Positions 31,160 to 39,633 of a stretch of DNA of 64,000 nucleotides are shown one piece after another; positions within the stretch are counted from its first letter, which is position 1, and every line of letters begins with the position of its first letter. The notes under the pieces were generated by a model that worked only from the letters and a program-made list of their open reading frames with translations, did no database searches and was not told the DNA's origin. The position numbers and the translations under genes are program-made. This DNA comes from Mesorhizobium sp. M2A.F.Ca.ET.046.03.2.1 (GTDB lineage Bacteria; Pseudomonadota; Alphaproteobacteria; Rhizobiales; Rhizobiaceae): the NCBI RefSeq assembly GCF_003952425.1, contig NZ_CP034449.1, positions 1,984,001-2,048,000 of the forward strand. The letters are read 5' to 3'.

Positions 31160-33128
31160 GCAATTCCCTCACGTCGTAGATGACGATCCAGCCATTGTCA
31201 TAGACGCGGGTGACGCCCTTGACGTCATTGAACTTGAGGAGCGCTGCACCCGAGATCGGCGTTCCCTGCCGCCGTTGCCACGGCTGAAAGTAAAAGCCGA
31301 GCACTGGTGGAGCCGTGCTCAGGCGCCGGTCAACCAGCAGGAAATCGATGTTGCTTCCCGCCAAGGCCCAGAACTCCCCTGGCCCCAATGTGTCGACCTC
31401 GAATATGCTCGCGGAATCGATGCCTTCTCTGATCTTGACCCTGACGTCCTGCCGGCCGTAGCTCGCAAGCAGAATGCTGTTGATGCGGTCGGAGATGAAG
31501 CGGTTGCCCGCGCCGAGCCATTGCTTGGCCCAGCGTGCCGTTTCGATCCCCATGGGCTCGATTGATTCCTGATCGGCCGCCACCCTATAGCGCCCATCGA
31601 TCGGATTAATCGAGGCGCTCGCGACGCCGCCCAGGACGATGACCGCCAGAGCGAGGGTCGGCGCGATGCGGCGCCACCCGTGCGGCGCGCGGCCCTGCCA
31701 GAAGTGGACGATGCTCACTGCGACGACCAGCCCAACGCCGATGAACACGAACGTTCCCATGCGGTTGCCGATTTCCCATCCGGCGCTGGTCAGTCGGAAG
31801 GCCACGGAGACCGGGAGCCCGAAGGCCAGCAAGGTGAGGAGCAGGACGCGGCTGTCACGCCAGCGGCATTTGAGAATGTCCCGGATCGGAAGCCAACCCG
31901 GCGGCCGCGCACCACCGAGCGCTGCGATGGCAAGTGACCGAAAGAATCCTGTTGCCAGTCCGAGTGCCAGCAGCAGGAGCGCCAGCAAGGTGGTCAGTTG
32001 CAGGTAGAGGGCCTTGGCCGGCGCTTGAAGATGCTCCGTCGCCGGGGTGGCGGTGCCAAGGATCATGCCAATCAATGAGTGGAAGCCGGCCCCGATCACC
32101 GGGCCGAGATAGCCTGCGAGTGGGATGCCACGGAACTGCATCCACAGGAACGGCAGGGCTATGGCCAAGATCGCCGTGAAACCCACGCCGATCCTGGTCT
32201 CAATCCGCATGGGATCGTGACGGCGCAAAGCTTCGAGACCCGCCAACGCTCCGAAATAGATGGCGGCGAAGGCGGCCGAGACGTGATGTGTGACCGCGAG
32301 GCTTGCCAACAGCAAGGCTATCAGCCCGAGCGACTTCAGCCTCGGTCGCCCGACAAGATCCTTGGACGCCGCTTCGACCGCGAAAGCCAGCACACACAGC
32401 ACGATGCCGAGGCTCTGGTAGGAGAAACTTGAGTCGAACAGGAAGAAGGTTGAGCAGCCCATGTAGGCCAGACAGGCGATAGCTGCGATACGCGGCGATC
32501 CGACGATGCTTTCGAGGAACAGAAACAGGGCACCGATGAACGTGCCCTTGAGGATGGCCAATAAGAGCGTTCCCGCCACTAACAAGGGCAGTCCCGTCAG
32601 ATCGACGATCGCCGTCGTCAAGATTTCCAGGGCGGGATACGTTGGCCCGATCGGGAAAAGCGGGTTGGGCAGGAACAGCCGGCGGGCCGTGATGAGATCG
32701 TCGGCTGCGATCCAGTGCAAGAACTCGTCGTAACCGCTGAAGCTCGTCGGGGAATAGACCTTCTTGCAATAGAACAGAGCTTCGACAAGCAGGAACAGGA
32801 GGAACAGGCGCTCACCTCGGGCTGTCGTTGGCCAGGCGATGCGGAGGCTGGTCGGAACGATCAGTAGGACCATACCGGACCAGAAGAGCGCGGGCGGCAC
32901 GTCATAGCCCCGGCGCCCGGTTGCGTGCCCGGCCACGACCAGGAGCAGAGCCGTTGCGACGGTCAGGCACAGTATCGCGATCCAACCGTATTTGGCCCGT
33001 TGCGGCGGGGCATCGGCGCTGCCGCCGTGAAGATCCGGACCGATAACGGCCGATAAGAGCCGTATCCCGGCCTGGAGTGGTTTGATCCTGGTTCTCGCGG
33101 TGAAATGAGCCTGCGTCATCAGCATCAT
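31146..33128 (-). CDS. Large polytopic membrane protein, polymerase- or GT-C-like
   Basis: A 660-residue protein with about twelve to fourteen hydrophobic segments (for example IAILCLTVATALLLVVAG, PTYPALEILTTAIVDLTGLP) and a soluble C-terminal domain of ~150 residues with a mixed fold (WAKQWLGAGNRFISDRINSI, KGVTRVYDNGWIVIYDVREL). Large periplasmic loops after segment 4 contain charged residues (YDEFLHWIAADDLITARRLF), a pattern typical of GT-C glycosyltransferases and O-antigen-ligase/Wzy-like polymerases. I cannot decide between them. It is the only candidate polymerase in the window. It overlaps the DUF1616-like gene downstream and the GT4 gene upstream (4 bases). Confidence 0.6.
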   Translation of the reverse strand: MMLMTQAHFTARTRIKPLQAGIRLLSAVIGPDLHGGSADAPPQRAKYGWIAILCLTVATALLLVVAGHATGRRGYDVPPALFWSGMVLLIVPTSLRIAWPTTARGERLFLLFLLVEALFYCKKVYSPTSFSGYDEFLHWIAADDLITARRLFLPNPLFPIGPTYPALEILTTAIVDLTGLPLLVAGTLLLAILKGTFIGALFLFLESIVGSPRIAAIACLAYMGCSTFFLFDSSFSYQSLGIVLCVLAFAVEAASKDLVGRPRLKSLGLIALLLASLAVTHHVSAAFAAIYFGALAGLEALRRHDPMRIETRIGVGFTAILAIALPFLWMQFRGIPLAGYLGPVIGAGFHSLIGMILGTATPATEHLQAPAKALYLQLTTLLALLLLALGLATGFFRSLAIAALGGARPPGWLPIRDILKCRWRDSRVLLLTLLAFGLPVSVAFRLTSAGWEIGNRMGTFVFIGVGLVVAVSIVHFWQGRAPHGWRRIAPTLALAVIVLGGVASASINPIDGRYRVAADQESIEPMGIETARWAKQWLGAGNRFISDRINSILLASYGRQDVRVKIREGIDSASIFEVDTLGPGEFWALAGSNIDFLLVDRRLSTAPPVLGFYFQPWQRRQGTPISGAALLKFNDVKGVTRVYDNGWIVIYDVRELHENH

Positions 33129-34270
33129 ACCCTCGTCGCGGGAGGCCAGGATGTCACGCCGCCGGAGGCTGAGCGGACCGCGGATCGGCTGCCCAGGACG
33201 TTACAATAGACGTCACTCAGTGCTTGCGCGCAGGCATCCCAGTCGGGCAGCGCCAAATCCGGGACCTCCCGATGGGCCTCCAGTTCCTCGGCCATGGCGG
33301 CGGCCAGCTCTCCCGCATCGGCGTTGCACGAAATCGCCCGACACAGACCATTGGCAGCCAGCTCCCGCAGACCGGACGTGTCGCTGACGAGGACCGGACG
33401 GCGCAGCGACAGGGCTTCCATCACGGCGACCGGATGGGCTTCGTATTCGCTGAACAGCACGAACAGCGCGGCACTCGCCAATAGATCTGCCATTTTCTGC
33501 CGCTCTGAGGCGCGGATACCAGCAATTGTGACCCGCCTCTCAAGGCCGAGCGTCGCGGCTAGGCGCCGCAATTCTCCCTCGTACGGGCCAGTACCGACGA
33601 TGTGCAGTCGCACGTCCGGTACCCGGCGGATCAGGGCGGGCAAGGCCGCGATCGCCCGGTGATGGCCCTTGTAGCGCTCCAGCCTACCGCCCGAGACGAT
33701 CAGGTGAGGATCGACCTTGACGCCGGGGCTCGGAGCCGGCATCGAGGCGCCATTCGGGATAACGGCAAACCGCTCCCGCGGCACGCCCATCCTCCTGCTG
33801 AAGAAATCGGCTTCGAATTCGGAGACGCCGATCAGCCGCTCGGCCCGGGCTACCATCGGCTGGAGCAGCATATGCTGGGTGCTGCGAATGGCGTTGCGAA
33901 GCCGGGAGGAATGCCCGCCGCTGTGGAAGGTCAGGACGAACGGCAGTTGCCCGCGCACAGCTGCGAGCAGTCCGATCGGCACCACGAAAGTGCTGTAACC
34001 CTGGAAGTGGATCAGATCCCAAGCCCCGCGCCGGATCGCGGTATAAATGCCGGGTGCCACATAGAGGTCCAGTTCCCTTGGCCAGGCTGGGACACGCCGC
34101 ACACGCATGCCGCCCACCTCCTCCTCAACCGGCAACTCCCCTGAGGGATCGGTAGTGAGCACGTCGACCGCATGGCCACGCGCCACCAAGCGGGGTCCGA
34201 CTTCCTGGATGTGAGTTTCAATGCCGCCCATGAAGGGGTAACAGCGAGCGGCAACCATCAGGATTCGCAT
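33125..34270 (-). CDS. Glycosyltransferase family 4
   Basis: A 381-residue GT-B enzyme. The N-terminal domain begins MRILMVAARCYPFMGGIETH and IQEVGPRLVARGHAVDVLTT. The C-terminal donor domain contains LIVSGGRLERYKGHHRAI, ASAALFVLFSEYEAHPVAVM and EALSLRRPVLVSDTSG, the GT4 E-x7-E region in a variant form (EYEAHPVAVMEA). It would add one sugar to the repeat unit. It overlaps the downstream polymerase-like gene by four bases (ATGA-type junction) and is 6 bases from the upstream GT2 gene, so it belongs to the same operon. It differs clearly from the 29123-30385 enzyme and is not a duplicate. Confidence 0.88.
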   Translation of the reverse strand: MRILMVAARCYPFMGGIETHIQEVGPRLVARGHAVDVLTTDPSGELPVEEEVGGMRVRRVPAWPRELDLYVAPGIYTAIRRGAWDLIHFQGYSTFVVPIGLLAAVRGQLPFVLTFHSGGHSSRLRNAIRSTQHMLLQPMVARAERLIGVSEFEADFFSRRMGVPRERFAVIPNGASMPAPSPGVKVDPHLIVSGGRLERYKGHHRAIAALPALIRRVPDVRLHIVGTGPYEGELRRLAATLGLERRVTIAGIRASERQKMADLLASAALFVLFSEYEAHPVAVMEALSLRRPVLVSDTSGLRELAANGLCRAISCNADAGELAAAMAEELEAHREVPDLALPDWDACAQALSDVYCNVLGSRSAVRSASGGVTSWPPATRV

Positions 34271-34275
34271 CAGGC

Positions 34276-35082
34276 CTACCCGCCGTCATCAAAGGCTGTC
34301 GCGCCCCGCCCGTGTTGTTGGTACACCCACTCACGCAAGATGGTCTTGAGGACGCGCCAACCGTCCGGGATGGCACGCAGATGGCTCACACCACTGATGC
34401 GCGAAGCTTCGAAACTCGGCACCTCGACGATATTGAGGTGGTTCTTCAAGGCCCGCACGTTGATGAGGGTCTCGATCTCGAACCCATCGCAGTCGCAATT
34501 GAGCGTGCTGACATGCCTGGTCCAGAAGGCAATGTATCCGTAACATAGGTCGGAGAACCAACCGCCATAGAGGAGTCGCACGAATAGGGTCAGCCCTCTG
34601 TTGCCGACCATCCGGAAAAGCGACATGTCGTCGGTGCCGGCGCCCTGGATAAAGCGTGAACCTTTGACGAGATCCGCGCCGGCCATCAGCGCGCTGACAA
34701 AGACGATCGCCTCCTCAGGGACCATGGAGCCATCAGCGTCCAGCATGACGATGATGTCGCCTGTGGCGGCCCGGAATCCCGCTTGCAGTGCGGCACCCTT
34801 GCCCCGGCGGGGCTCCAAGACAACCTTTACGTCCCCGCGTAGGCGGCGCGCGACCGCGACCGTGTCGTCGGTCGAACGGCCATCCACGATGATGATCTCG
34901 TGCGCCCAGTTGGGGATGCGCGGCAGAAGCCAAGGGAGGTTCTCGGCTTCGTTGAGCGTCGGCACGATGAAGCTGACTCGGGGTAGGGCCAACGATTGCC
35001 GCAGCCCGAACTTGATTGGGTCAGGCGGCGACACGGCACTGACAGGGGCGAGAACACTAGCACTGGAGAGACCGGCATTCAT
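34276..35082 (-). CDS. Glycosyltransferase family 2 (dolichol-phosphate-mannose-synthase-like)
   Basis: About 268 residues of GT-A fold. Motifs: RVSFIVPTLNEAENLPWLLP, IIIVDGRSTDDT (nucleotide binding), RRGKGAALQAGFRAATGDII, and the DxD motif in VMLDADGSM. The C-terminal part lacks the membrane helices of longer relatives, so it may use a nucleotide sugar and a lipid-phosphate acceptor. I chose ATG 35082; a TTG at 35115 also opens the frame and neither has a strong ribosome binding site. It is the first gene of the minus-strand set that ends with the flippase at 27783. Confidence 0.85.
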   Translation of the reverse strand: MNAGLSSASVLAPVSAVSPPDPIKFGLRQSLALPRVSFIVPTLNEAENLPWLLPRIPNWAHEIIIVDGRSTDDTVAVARRLRGDVKVVLEPRRGKGAALQAGFRAATGDIIVMLDADGSMVPEEAIVFVSALMAGADLVKGSRFIQGAGTDDMSLFRMVGNRGLTLFVRLLYGGWFSDLCYGYIAFWTRHVSTLNCDCDGFEIETLINVRALKNHLNIVEVPSFEASRISGVSHLRAIPDGWRVLKTILREWVYQQHGRGATAFDDGG

Positions 35083-35742
35083 GGTAGCGCTGCACGATCG
35101 AGCGATGGGACCCAAGGGGCGGGTTGGAAACGCACCAAGACTGCCGATAGGCGTCCGGCGCGATGATGAGAGGAATGATAGGTCCCGGAAAGAACCTGCC
35201 CCAGAATGGCGGCCATATCCCCGGGTTCAGCTATGTTGATCATATGGAGACTCCCGGACGTGACGAAAGATGAGATGAAACAAGACTGAGAGATTGAAAT
35301 GATTGAACCTTCCTTGGCCTGAGTTAAGCAAGGATTGCTGATGCGACGCCGCAATGGAAGCTTCAATAGATGGTTAGAAGGCACCAAAGGTGATTAGCTC
35401 TTTGTGGTTATCCCTTCAGGTTAGTTCGCGCCAACCGCCATGACAGATGGCACGGCAGTGGCACGATCACCTTCAGCGGCTGCGGCAGCAGCGCTGCCGC
35501 CGGTAGACCTGAGGAGCCGCCAGCAGCGCGATGCGTTCACGCCCGCGAGGACAATCATCGAGCTGCGGCTGGGATCCAAATCCCCGGACGACAGGCTCTC
35601 GGAGCAAGCAGGGTAGAAGGCAGCGAAGATCGCCGGCGCGATGAACCTCGCGCGAAACGTCGACATTGCCACTGGCCAGAAGCCGCGGGGCCCCGCATGT
35701 GGGCTCGCTTCTTCATCCGGCCGTAATTTCCCGAGCTACCCC
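35083..35742. other. Intergenic region with a tRNA-like sequence match
   Basis: No convincing gene. A minus-strand frame of 83 residues (35421-35672) has an N-terminus with a hydrophobic stretch (FIAPAIFAAFYPACSES) and an Ala run but no known family. The stretch 35336-35354 matches the anticodon/variable-arm part of the unusual tRNA and is listed separately. Promoters for the minus-strand polysaccharide operon should lie at 35090-35400. Confidence 0.35.
35336..35354. repeat. Sequence shared with the class II tRNA (18 of 19 bases)
   Basis: TGCTGATGCGACGCCGCAA here matches TGTTGATGCGACGCCGCAA at 19163-19181, inside the anticodon loop, anticodon stem and variable arm of the unusual tRNA; 16 bases are identical without a break. 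The two copies are in the same orientation and 16.2 kb apart. It could mark the end of an inserted segment or be a tRNA fragment. Confidence 0.4.
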
Positions 35743-37338
35743 TTAATCTTGCGCGCCAGAAGGGTCGAGGGCCCGACCGCCTGGCCACGCTAACTGTTCT
35801 GGACGAGAAAGGGGCCGCCCATGCGACGCTGAGGGCGGCACATCGGGCGCAAACAGCCGATACGAAGTTGTGACCTGGCGCAAGCCACGGACATGACCGA
35901 ATAGGTCGATCACCTCCAGGCCAGACCGGCGGTTATAGGTGTGACACCCGAACGCTCCGGACGAAATGCCACCAATCGGGGTCTGGGCAAACTCCGACTC
36001 GCCGAGCGCATCGATCCGGCAGAACGTCACCGCGCCGCCGTAGCTGCGAGCGCAGTTCTGGACTGGGCGTAGCATGCGTCCGCCGTGTCGGATAACGGCG
36101 CCTGCGGGGCGGCTGAGCGCAGCATCGAGCAGAATGGGGTTTGCGGCATGGGGCGTCCAAGGTTTCGTCAGGCTCGCGGCATGGTAGAGGCTAAGAACAT
36201 CCCAGGACGTGGACCTCCACAGCCTTGGGCTGACGAAAAACCAAAAGCCGCCCTCATGGCGCAGCGGCGTGGTGTCGTACCCCTCAATGCCTTCCAGGAG
36301 GCAGGCCTCCCGCTTCCACCGGTACGGGAATTCGACCGCCCTGTAGAGACTGACATTCCTTGCCGCACCCGATTCGGGGATCATCCAGACCTGCCCGTCC
36401 TGCTCGAACACGAACGGGTACGAGAGGTGGTGCGGCTCCTCCAGGACGATCTGAGGTGCGCCGGCGGCCCCGCTCCGGTCCGCTGTCACGACCGCAATGC
36501 ACCCCCGGTTCTTTGAGTAGAGGTACTGTTCGACGAAGATGAAATCTTGCCCCTGATGCCGGAACGGGAACGGGTCGGCAAGGAAGCTGCCGGTGTCCCC
36601 GGTAAGCACGCTGAAAGCTGCTTGGCCTTTATCGAGCAGGCTCGCTACCTGGTCGAAGCGCCAGCCAATCCCCCATGACCTGCCGCCTCTCGACAATCTG
36701 TCCAAGAACTCGATTGCCTTCGATACCGCCGTTGCGGTCTCCCATGCAATGGCCGAAACCGCGCCAAGGGAAGGCGCCGCCGTCGGTGGACCGGGGACAC
36801 CGGACGAAGCTGAACTGGTTTCCCCGCGCAAGGCTTTTAGGATCAGCGCCACAGCGCAGGAGAGAACGCTGTCGAGGCCCGCCGTGAATACTTTACGGTC
36901 CACACTGGCCGGACGTGCCATCCACGGCTGCGACGGGCGCGCCGTGTCGTGCAGTTCGACGAGAAGGTCCTGATCATTCGCCAAGGCCGTCATGACTCCA
37001 ATCTCGCCCGGTAGCCCGTTGAAGAGCGGAGTGAGCACGCGCCGTCCCGACGGGAGCGGCTCCTCGCCGCTCAAGTTGATCACCACATCCACTTGGTCGG
37101 CCGGGGGTGGCGGCAGGGATCGCAGCTCCGCCTCTACGGAGTCGGTGACACCGTTGGCGCGGTAGCCATAGAGCAGTCGTTCGAGTTCGAGCAGCAGCCG
37201 GAAGATCAACGGCAGCGGGCGGCAACCGGCCGAGAATGCGCAAGAGACATCGTTGCCGGGCACTTCAGTAAGCGCTTCTGCCAGCCAGAGGTGCCATCGC
37301 AGTAGCCGGGACGGATCGAGATTGAGGCAGATGCGCAT
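35743..37338 (-). CDS. Glucosamine-inositolphosphorylceramide-transferase-like protein
   Basis: A ~531-residue two-part protein. The N-terminal half (MRICLNLDPSRLLRWHLWLA, VDVVINLSGEEPLPSGRRVL) resembles a formyltransferase-like domain seen in relatives. The C-terminal half (residues ~260-510) is a five-bladed-propeller-like domain with repeated motifs FLADPFPFRHQGQDFIFVEQ, HHLSYPFVFEQDGQVWMIPE and GGFWFFVSPRLWRS. This is the layout of the family named after plant GIPC glucosamine transferase, which also occurs in bacterial polysaccharide loci. Its bacterial substrate is unknown. I chose ATG 37338, eight residues inside the open frame, which begins at 37362. It is upstream of, and on the same strand as, the GT2 gene but ~660 bases away. 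Confidence 0.7.
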   Translation of the reverse strand: MRICLNLDPSRLLRWHLWLAEALTEVPGNDVSCAFSAGCRPLPLIFRLLLELERLLYGYRANGVTDSVEAELRSLPPPPADQVDVVINLSGEEPLPSGRRVLTPLFNGLPGEIGVMTALANDQDLLVELHDTARPSQPWMARPASVDRKVFTAGLDSVLSCAVALILKALRGETSSASSGVPGPPTAAPSLGAVSAIAWETATAVSKAIEFLDRLSRGGRSWGIGWRFDQVASLLDKGQAAFSVLTGDTGSFLADPFPFRHQGQDFIFVEQYLYSKNRGCIAVVTADRSGAAGAPQIVLEEPHHLSYPFVFEQDGQVWMIPESGAARNVSLYRAVEFPYRWKREACLLEGIEGYDTTPLRHEGGFWFFVSPRLWRSTSWDVLSLYHAASLTKPWTPHAANPILLDAALSRPAGAVIRHGGRMLRPVQNCARSYGGAVTFCRIDALGESEFAQTPIGGISSGAFGCHTYNRRSGLEVIDLFGHVRGLRQVTTSYRLFAPDVPPSASHGRPLSRPEQLAWPGGRALDPSGAQD

Positions 37339-37617
37339 TGTTGTTCTCGCAACCGATTTCAAAAGGACGCCAGCTCACAACTCCACGATGACAAAGCAGC
37401 AGCGCGCCCCGCAGCGCGAGGATGGTTTCCGCCCAGTGCATTCCGGAGGCTCACCGAATATCTGATTTGGGAGATGGCTGACAGCACGGGTCCCCACTCG
37501 AGCGGCTGGAAGCGGCCAGGCACTACTATGCCCGATCGACGCTCGCCTGTGCGAGGTCAGAAGGGGTAGTCCTTCGGGGCGCTTGCGCTGTGCCTCCGGC
37601 AGGAGTCACGTGGAGGA

Positions 37618-38223
37618 ATGAATGTCGACTGGCAACGGACAAGATATGGACTGCGTAACGCGTGGTGGTTTGCGCTCTTGCTCGCGTTCATATCCGTTCC
37701 GGCACTCGCGAGCACCCCGAACGATCCGTCGGCAACATCCTTCATCAAGACTTCCGGAACGAACTTCACGCTGAACGGCCGCCTGTTCTTCGTGACCGGC
37801 GTAAACAACCACTATCTGACCTACGGTTCGCACTATGAGGTCACTCGCGTTCTCGACGACGCGGTGGCGATGGGCGCCAATGTGGTCCGCGTCTTCCATA
37901 AACCTGTGATCGGGTCGCTCGACGGAAGCGTCCCCAACGATCTGGAATTGGCGGCTTGAAGGCGAAACCAGCAATCTCGCAGTCAACGGTACGTATCCGC
38001 TGTACTGGGATCCGAGTCAAAACAGGATGGCTATCAATGACGGCGCCTACGGCATGCAGAAGGTTGATTTCCTCGCTGCAGGACAGCGGACGCTATCCTG
38101 TCGACGAATACACCAGTTCGATATCCACCGTGACGGTGGTGCGCTCTGGAACATCCTCAAAGCCGCCACGGCTCGGGCGACGCAGACACGCGATGCCAGC
38201 TCGGCCTCAGAAGCCACTCACTA
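37618..38223 (+). pseudogene. Broken GH5-like (cellulase/mannanase) gene
   Basis: The first frame (37618-37959) encodes a signal-peptide-like start (WWFALLLAFISVPALAS) and a GH5 N-terminus (TSFIKTSGTNFTLNGRLFFV, GVNNHYLTY, GANVVRVFHK). It then stops at TGA 37957-37959, but a second frame continues with WNWRLEGETSNLAVNGTYPL, YWDPSQNRMAINDGAYGMQ and KVDFL, which is the next part of the same family. The sequence then decays and ends at 38223, far short of the ~350-400 residues of an intact enzyme, and the catalytic Glu residues are missing. A secreted polysaccharide hydrolase was probably lost here. Confidence 0.75.
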
Positions 38224-38229
38224 GCTGCC

Positions 38230-38343
38230 ATGACTGAAGCTTGCATTGTGATCTGCGCCTCCACACTCGATCGCTGGGACGATTTGAACGCGGCCGTCAG
38301 GGCGGTGCGCCGCCAGGCCCGCCGCGCCCGCGAGCCCTGGTGA
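38230..38343 (+). pseudogene. Remnant of a glycosyltransferase family 2 gene
   Basis: ATG 38230 opens a 37-residue frame reading EACIVICASTLDRWDDLNAA and VRAVRRQARRAREP before a TGA. This is the start of a GT2 enzyme (typical form VVICAYTLDRWDDLVAAVAS). The following sequence to about 38470 stays open in another frame without GT motifs. It is an N-terminal scrap of a glycosyltransferase, directly upstream of an intact GT2 gene. Confidence 0.65.
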
Positions 38344-38478
38344 TCTTCCGTGGTGAGAACCGCCCTCCGGGCAGGCCGAATCCGGTGCGCGGAAGCCTGG
38401 CGTTTAAAACCTGGACCATCGCACCCTTATCGAAGAGTTTGGACAGACACGGGCAGCTCAAGTCGGGAGAATTCCTAG

Positions 38479-39633
38479 ATGCGTATTCTGAAGCTTGCGC
38501 AATCCTATCCGTCGACTGGCGTTGGCCAGGAGGGCCACGTCCGGAACCCAAGTATCGATCTCGCCCGCGGCGTTAATGACGTTGCCAAAACCGGTCAGCC
38601 GCGGTCGAAAACCGGGCAGTCCGAGGATGGCGTCAGCAGCGAACGCCGCCCCCCTACGATCTCAGTAATTATCTGTGCCTACACTGCGGACAGATGGGCA
38701 CTGCTGCTGAGGTCGGTGGCCTCGGCTCAGGAGCAGACATTGCAGCCCTGCGAGATCATCGTATGCGTCGACCAGCCCCTATTCCGCCGTTGTGCCGCCC
38801 AATGGGCTGACTTCGCTGCATCCACCCCCCCAATACGAGTGATCCAGAACAAATGGGATGGGCATCTCGGGTCGGCCCGAAACACGGCAGCCGAGACGGC
38901 TGCCGGAGAGATCCTGGCGTTCCTGGATGACGATGCGGCGGCCGACAAGGACTGGCTCGAGGTTCTCACCGCCCCGTACCAGGACGAGCGCATCGGCGCC
39001 GTCGGCGGGCGTCCCATTCCGGTGTTCGAGGTTGGCCGCCCGGACTGGTTCCCTCTACAGTTCGACTGGGTGTTCGGATGTGCTTACGATGGCCTTCCGA
39101 CCAGCCGAGGCCCTTTGGCTCACCTCATCGGAGCCAACATGTCGGTGCGGCGGACCCTCCTCGAGCAGGTAGGAGGATTCCATTCCGACCATCACGACGA
39201 CATGGACATGTGCCACCGCGTGGCGCACATCAAGGGCAGCGAGGCGGTCATCTATGAACCGGCGGCGACCGTCCGCCACTTTGTGCCCGCCTCACGGCCG
39301 ACCTGGAAGTACTTCTGGCGCCGCTGCTTCTTCGTCAACAAGGGGAAAGTCGAGGCCTTTGCCCAGATGGGCGAAGCCGCCACACTGGGTGCCGAGACCC
39401 GCTTCGTCTGGCACGCGCTGACCAGGGGCGTGCCGCGCGAGATTTTGCAGGCGGCCAAGGGCGACGCCCACGGGCTGGCGCGGTGCGCGGCAATAATCGT
39501 TGGCGTGGGCCTTGCCGCGGCAGGCCATGTCACCGGCCGGATCGCGCTGCTGCGCCGCCGGCGCCAGCTGCGCCAACAGGCAAACAAGCAGATCCTGGAC
39601 GCAGCCGCGCAAGGCGTTAGGCGTGGGAAGTAG
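38479..39633 (+). CDS. Glycosyltransferase family 2 with chimeric N-terminus
   Basis: The GT2 catalytic domain begins at residue ~57 (PTISVIICAYTADRWALLLR), with CEIIVCVDQPL, AFLDDDAAADKDWLEVL (DxD) and GANMSVRRTLLEQVGGFHSD. The tail has one hydrophobic segment and a basic C-terminus, so it is likely membrane-associated. The first ~30 residues read MRILKLAQSYPSTGVGQEGH and VRNPSIDLAR, which is the start of a GT4 enzyme, not a GT2. No other start codon exists in frame before the GT2 domain, and a good GGGAG site precedes ATG 38479. The gene thus seems to use the start of a deleted GT4 gene. It abuts the GMC gene (TAG then ATG). Confidence 0.85.
   Translation: MRILKLAQSYPSTGVGQEGHVRNPSIDLARGVNDVAKTGQPRSKTGQSEDGVSSERRPPTISVIICAYTADRWALLLRSVASAQEQTLQPCEIIVCVDQPLFRRCAAQWADFAASTPPIRVIQNKWDGHLGSARNTAAETAAGEILAFLDDDAAADKDWLEVLTAPYQDERIGAVGGRPIPVFEVGRPDWFPLQFDWVFGCAYDGLPTSRGPLAHLIGANMSVRRTLLEQVGGFHSDHHDDMDMCHRVAHIKGSEAVIYEPAATVRHFVPASRPTWKYFWRRCFFVNKGKVEAFAQMGEAATLGAETRFVWHALTRGVPREILQAAKGDAHGLARCAAIIVGVGLAAAGHVTGRIALLRRRRQLRQQANKQILDAAAQGVRRGK

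Noticed and set aside
35421..35672. Small secreted or membrane peptide gene
   Set aside because: No ribosome binding site or relatives; left as unassigned within the intergenic region.
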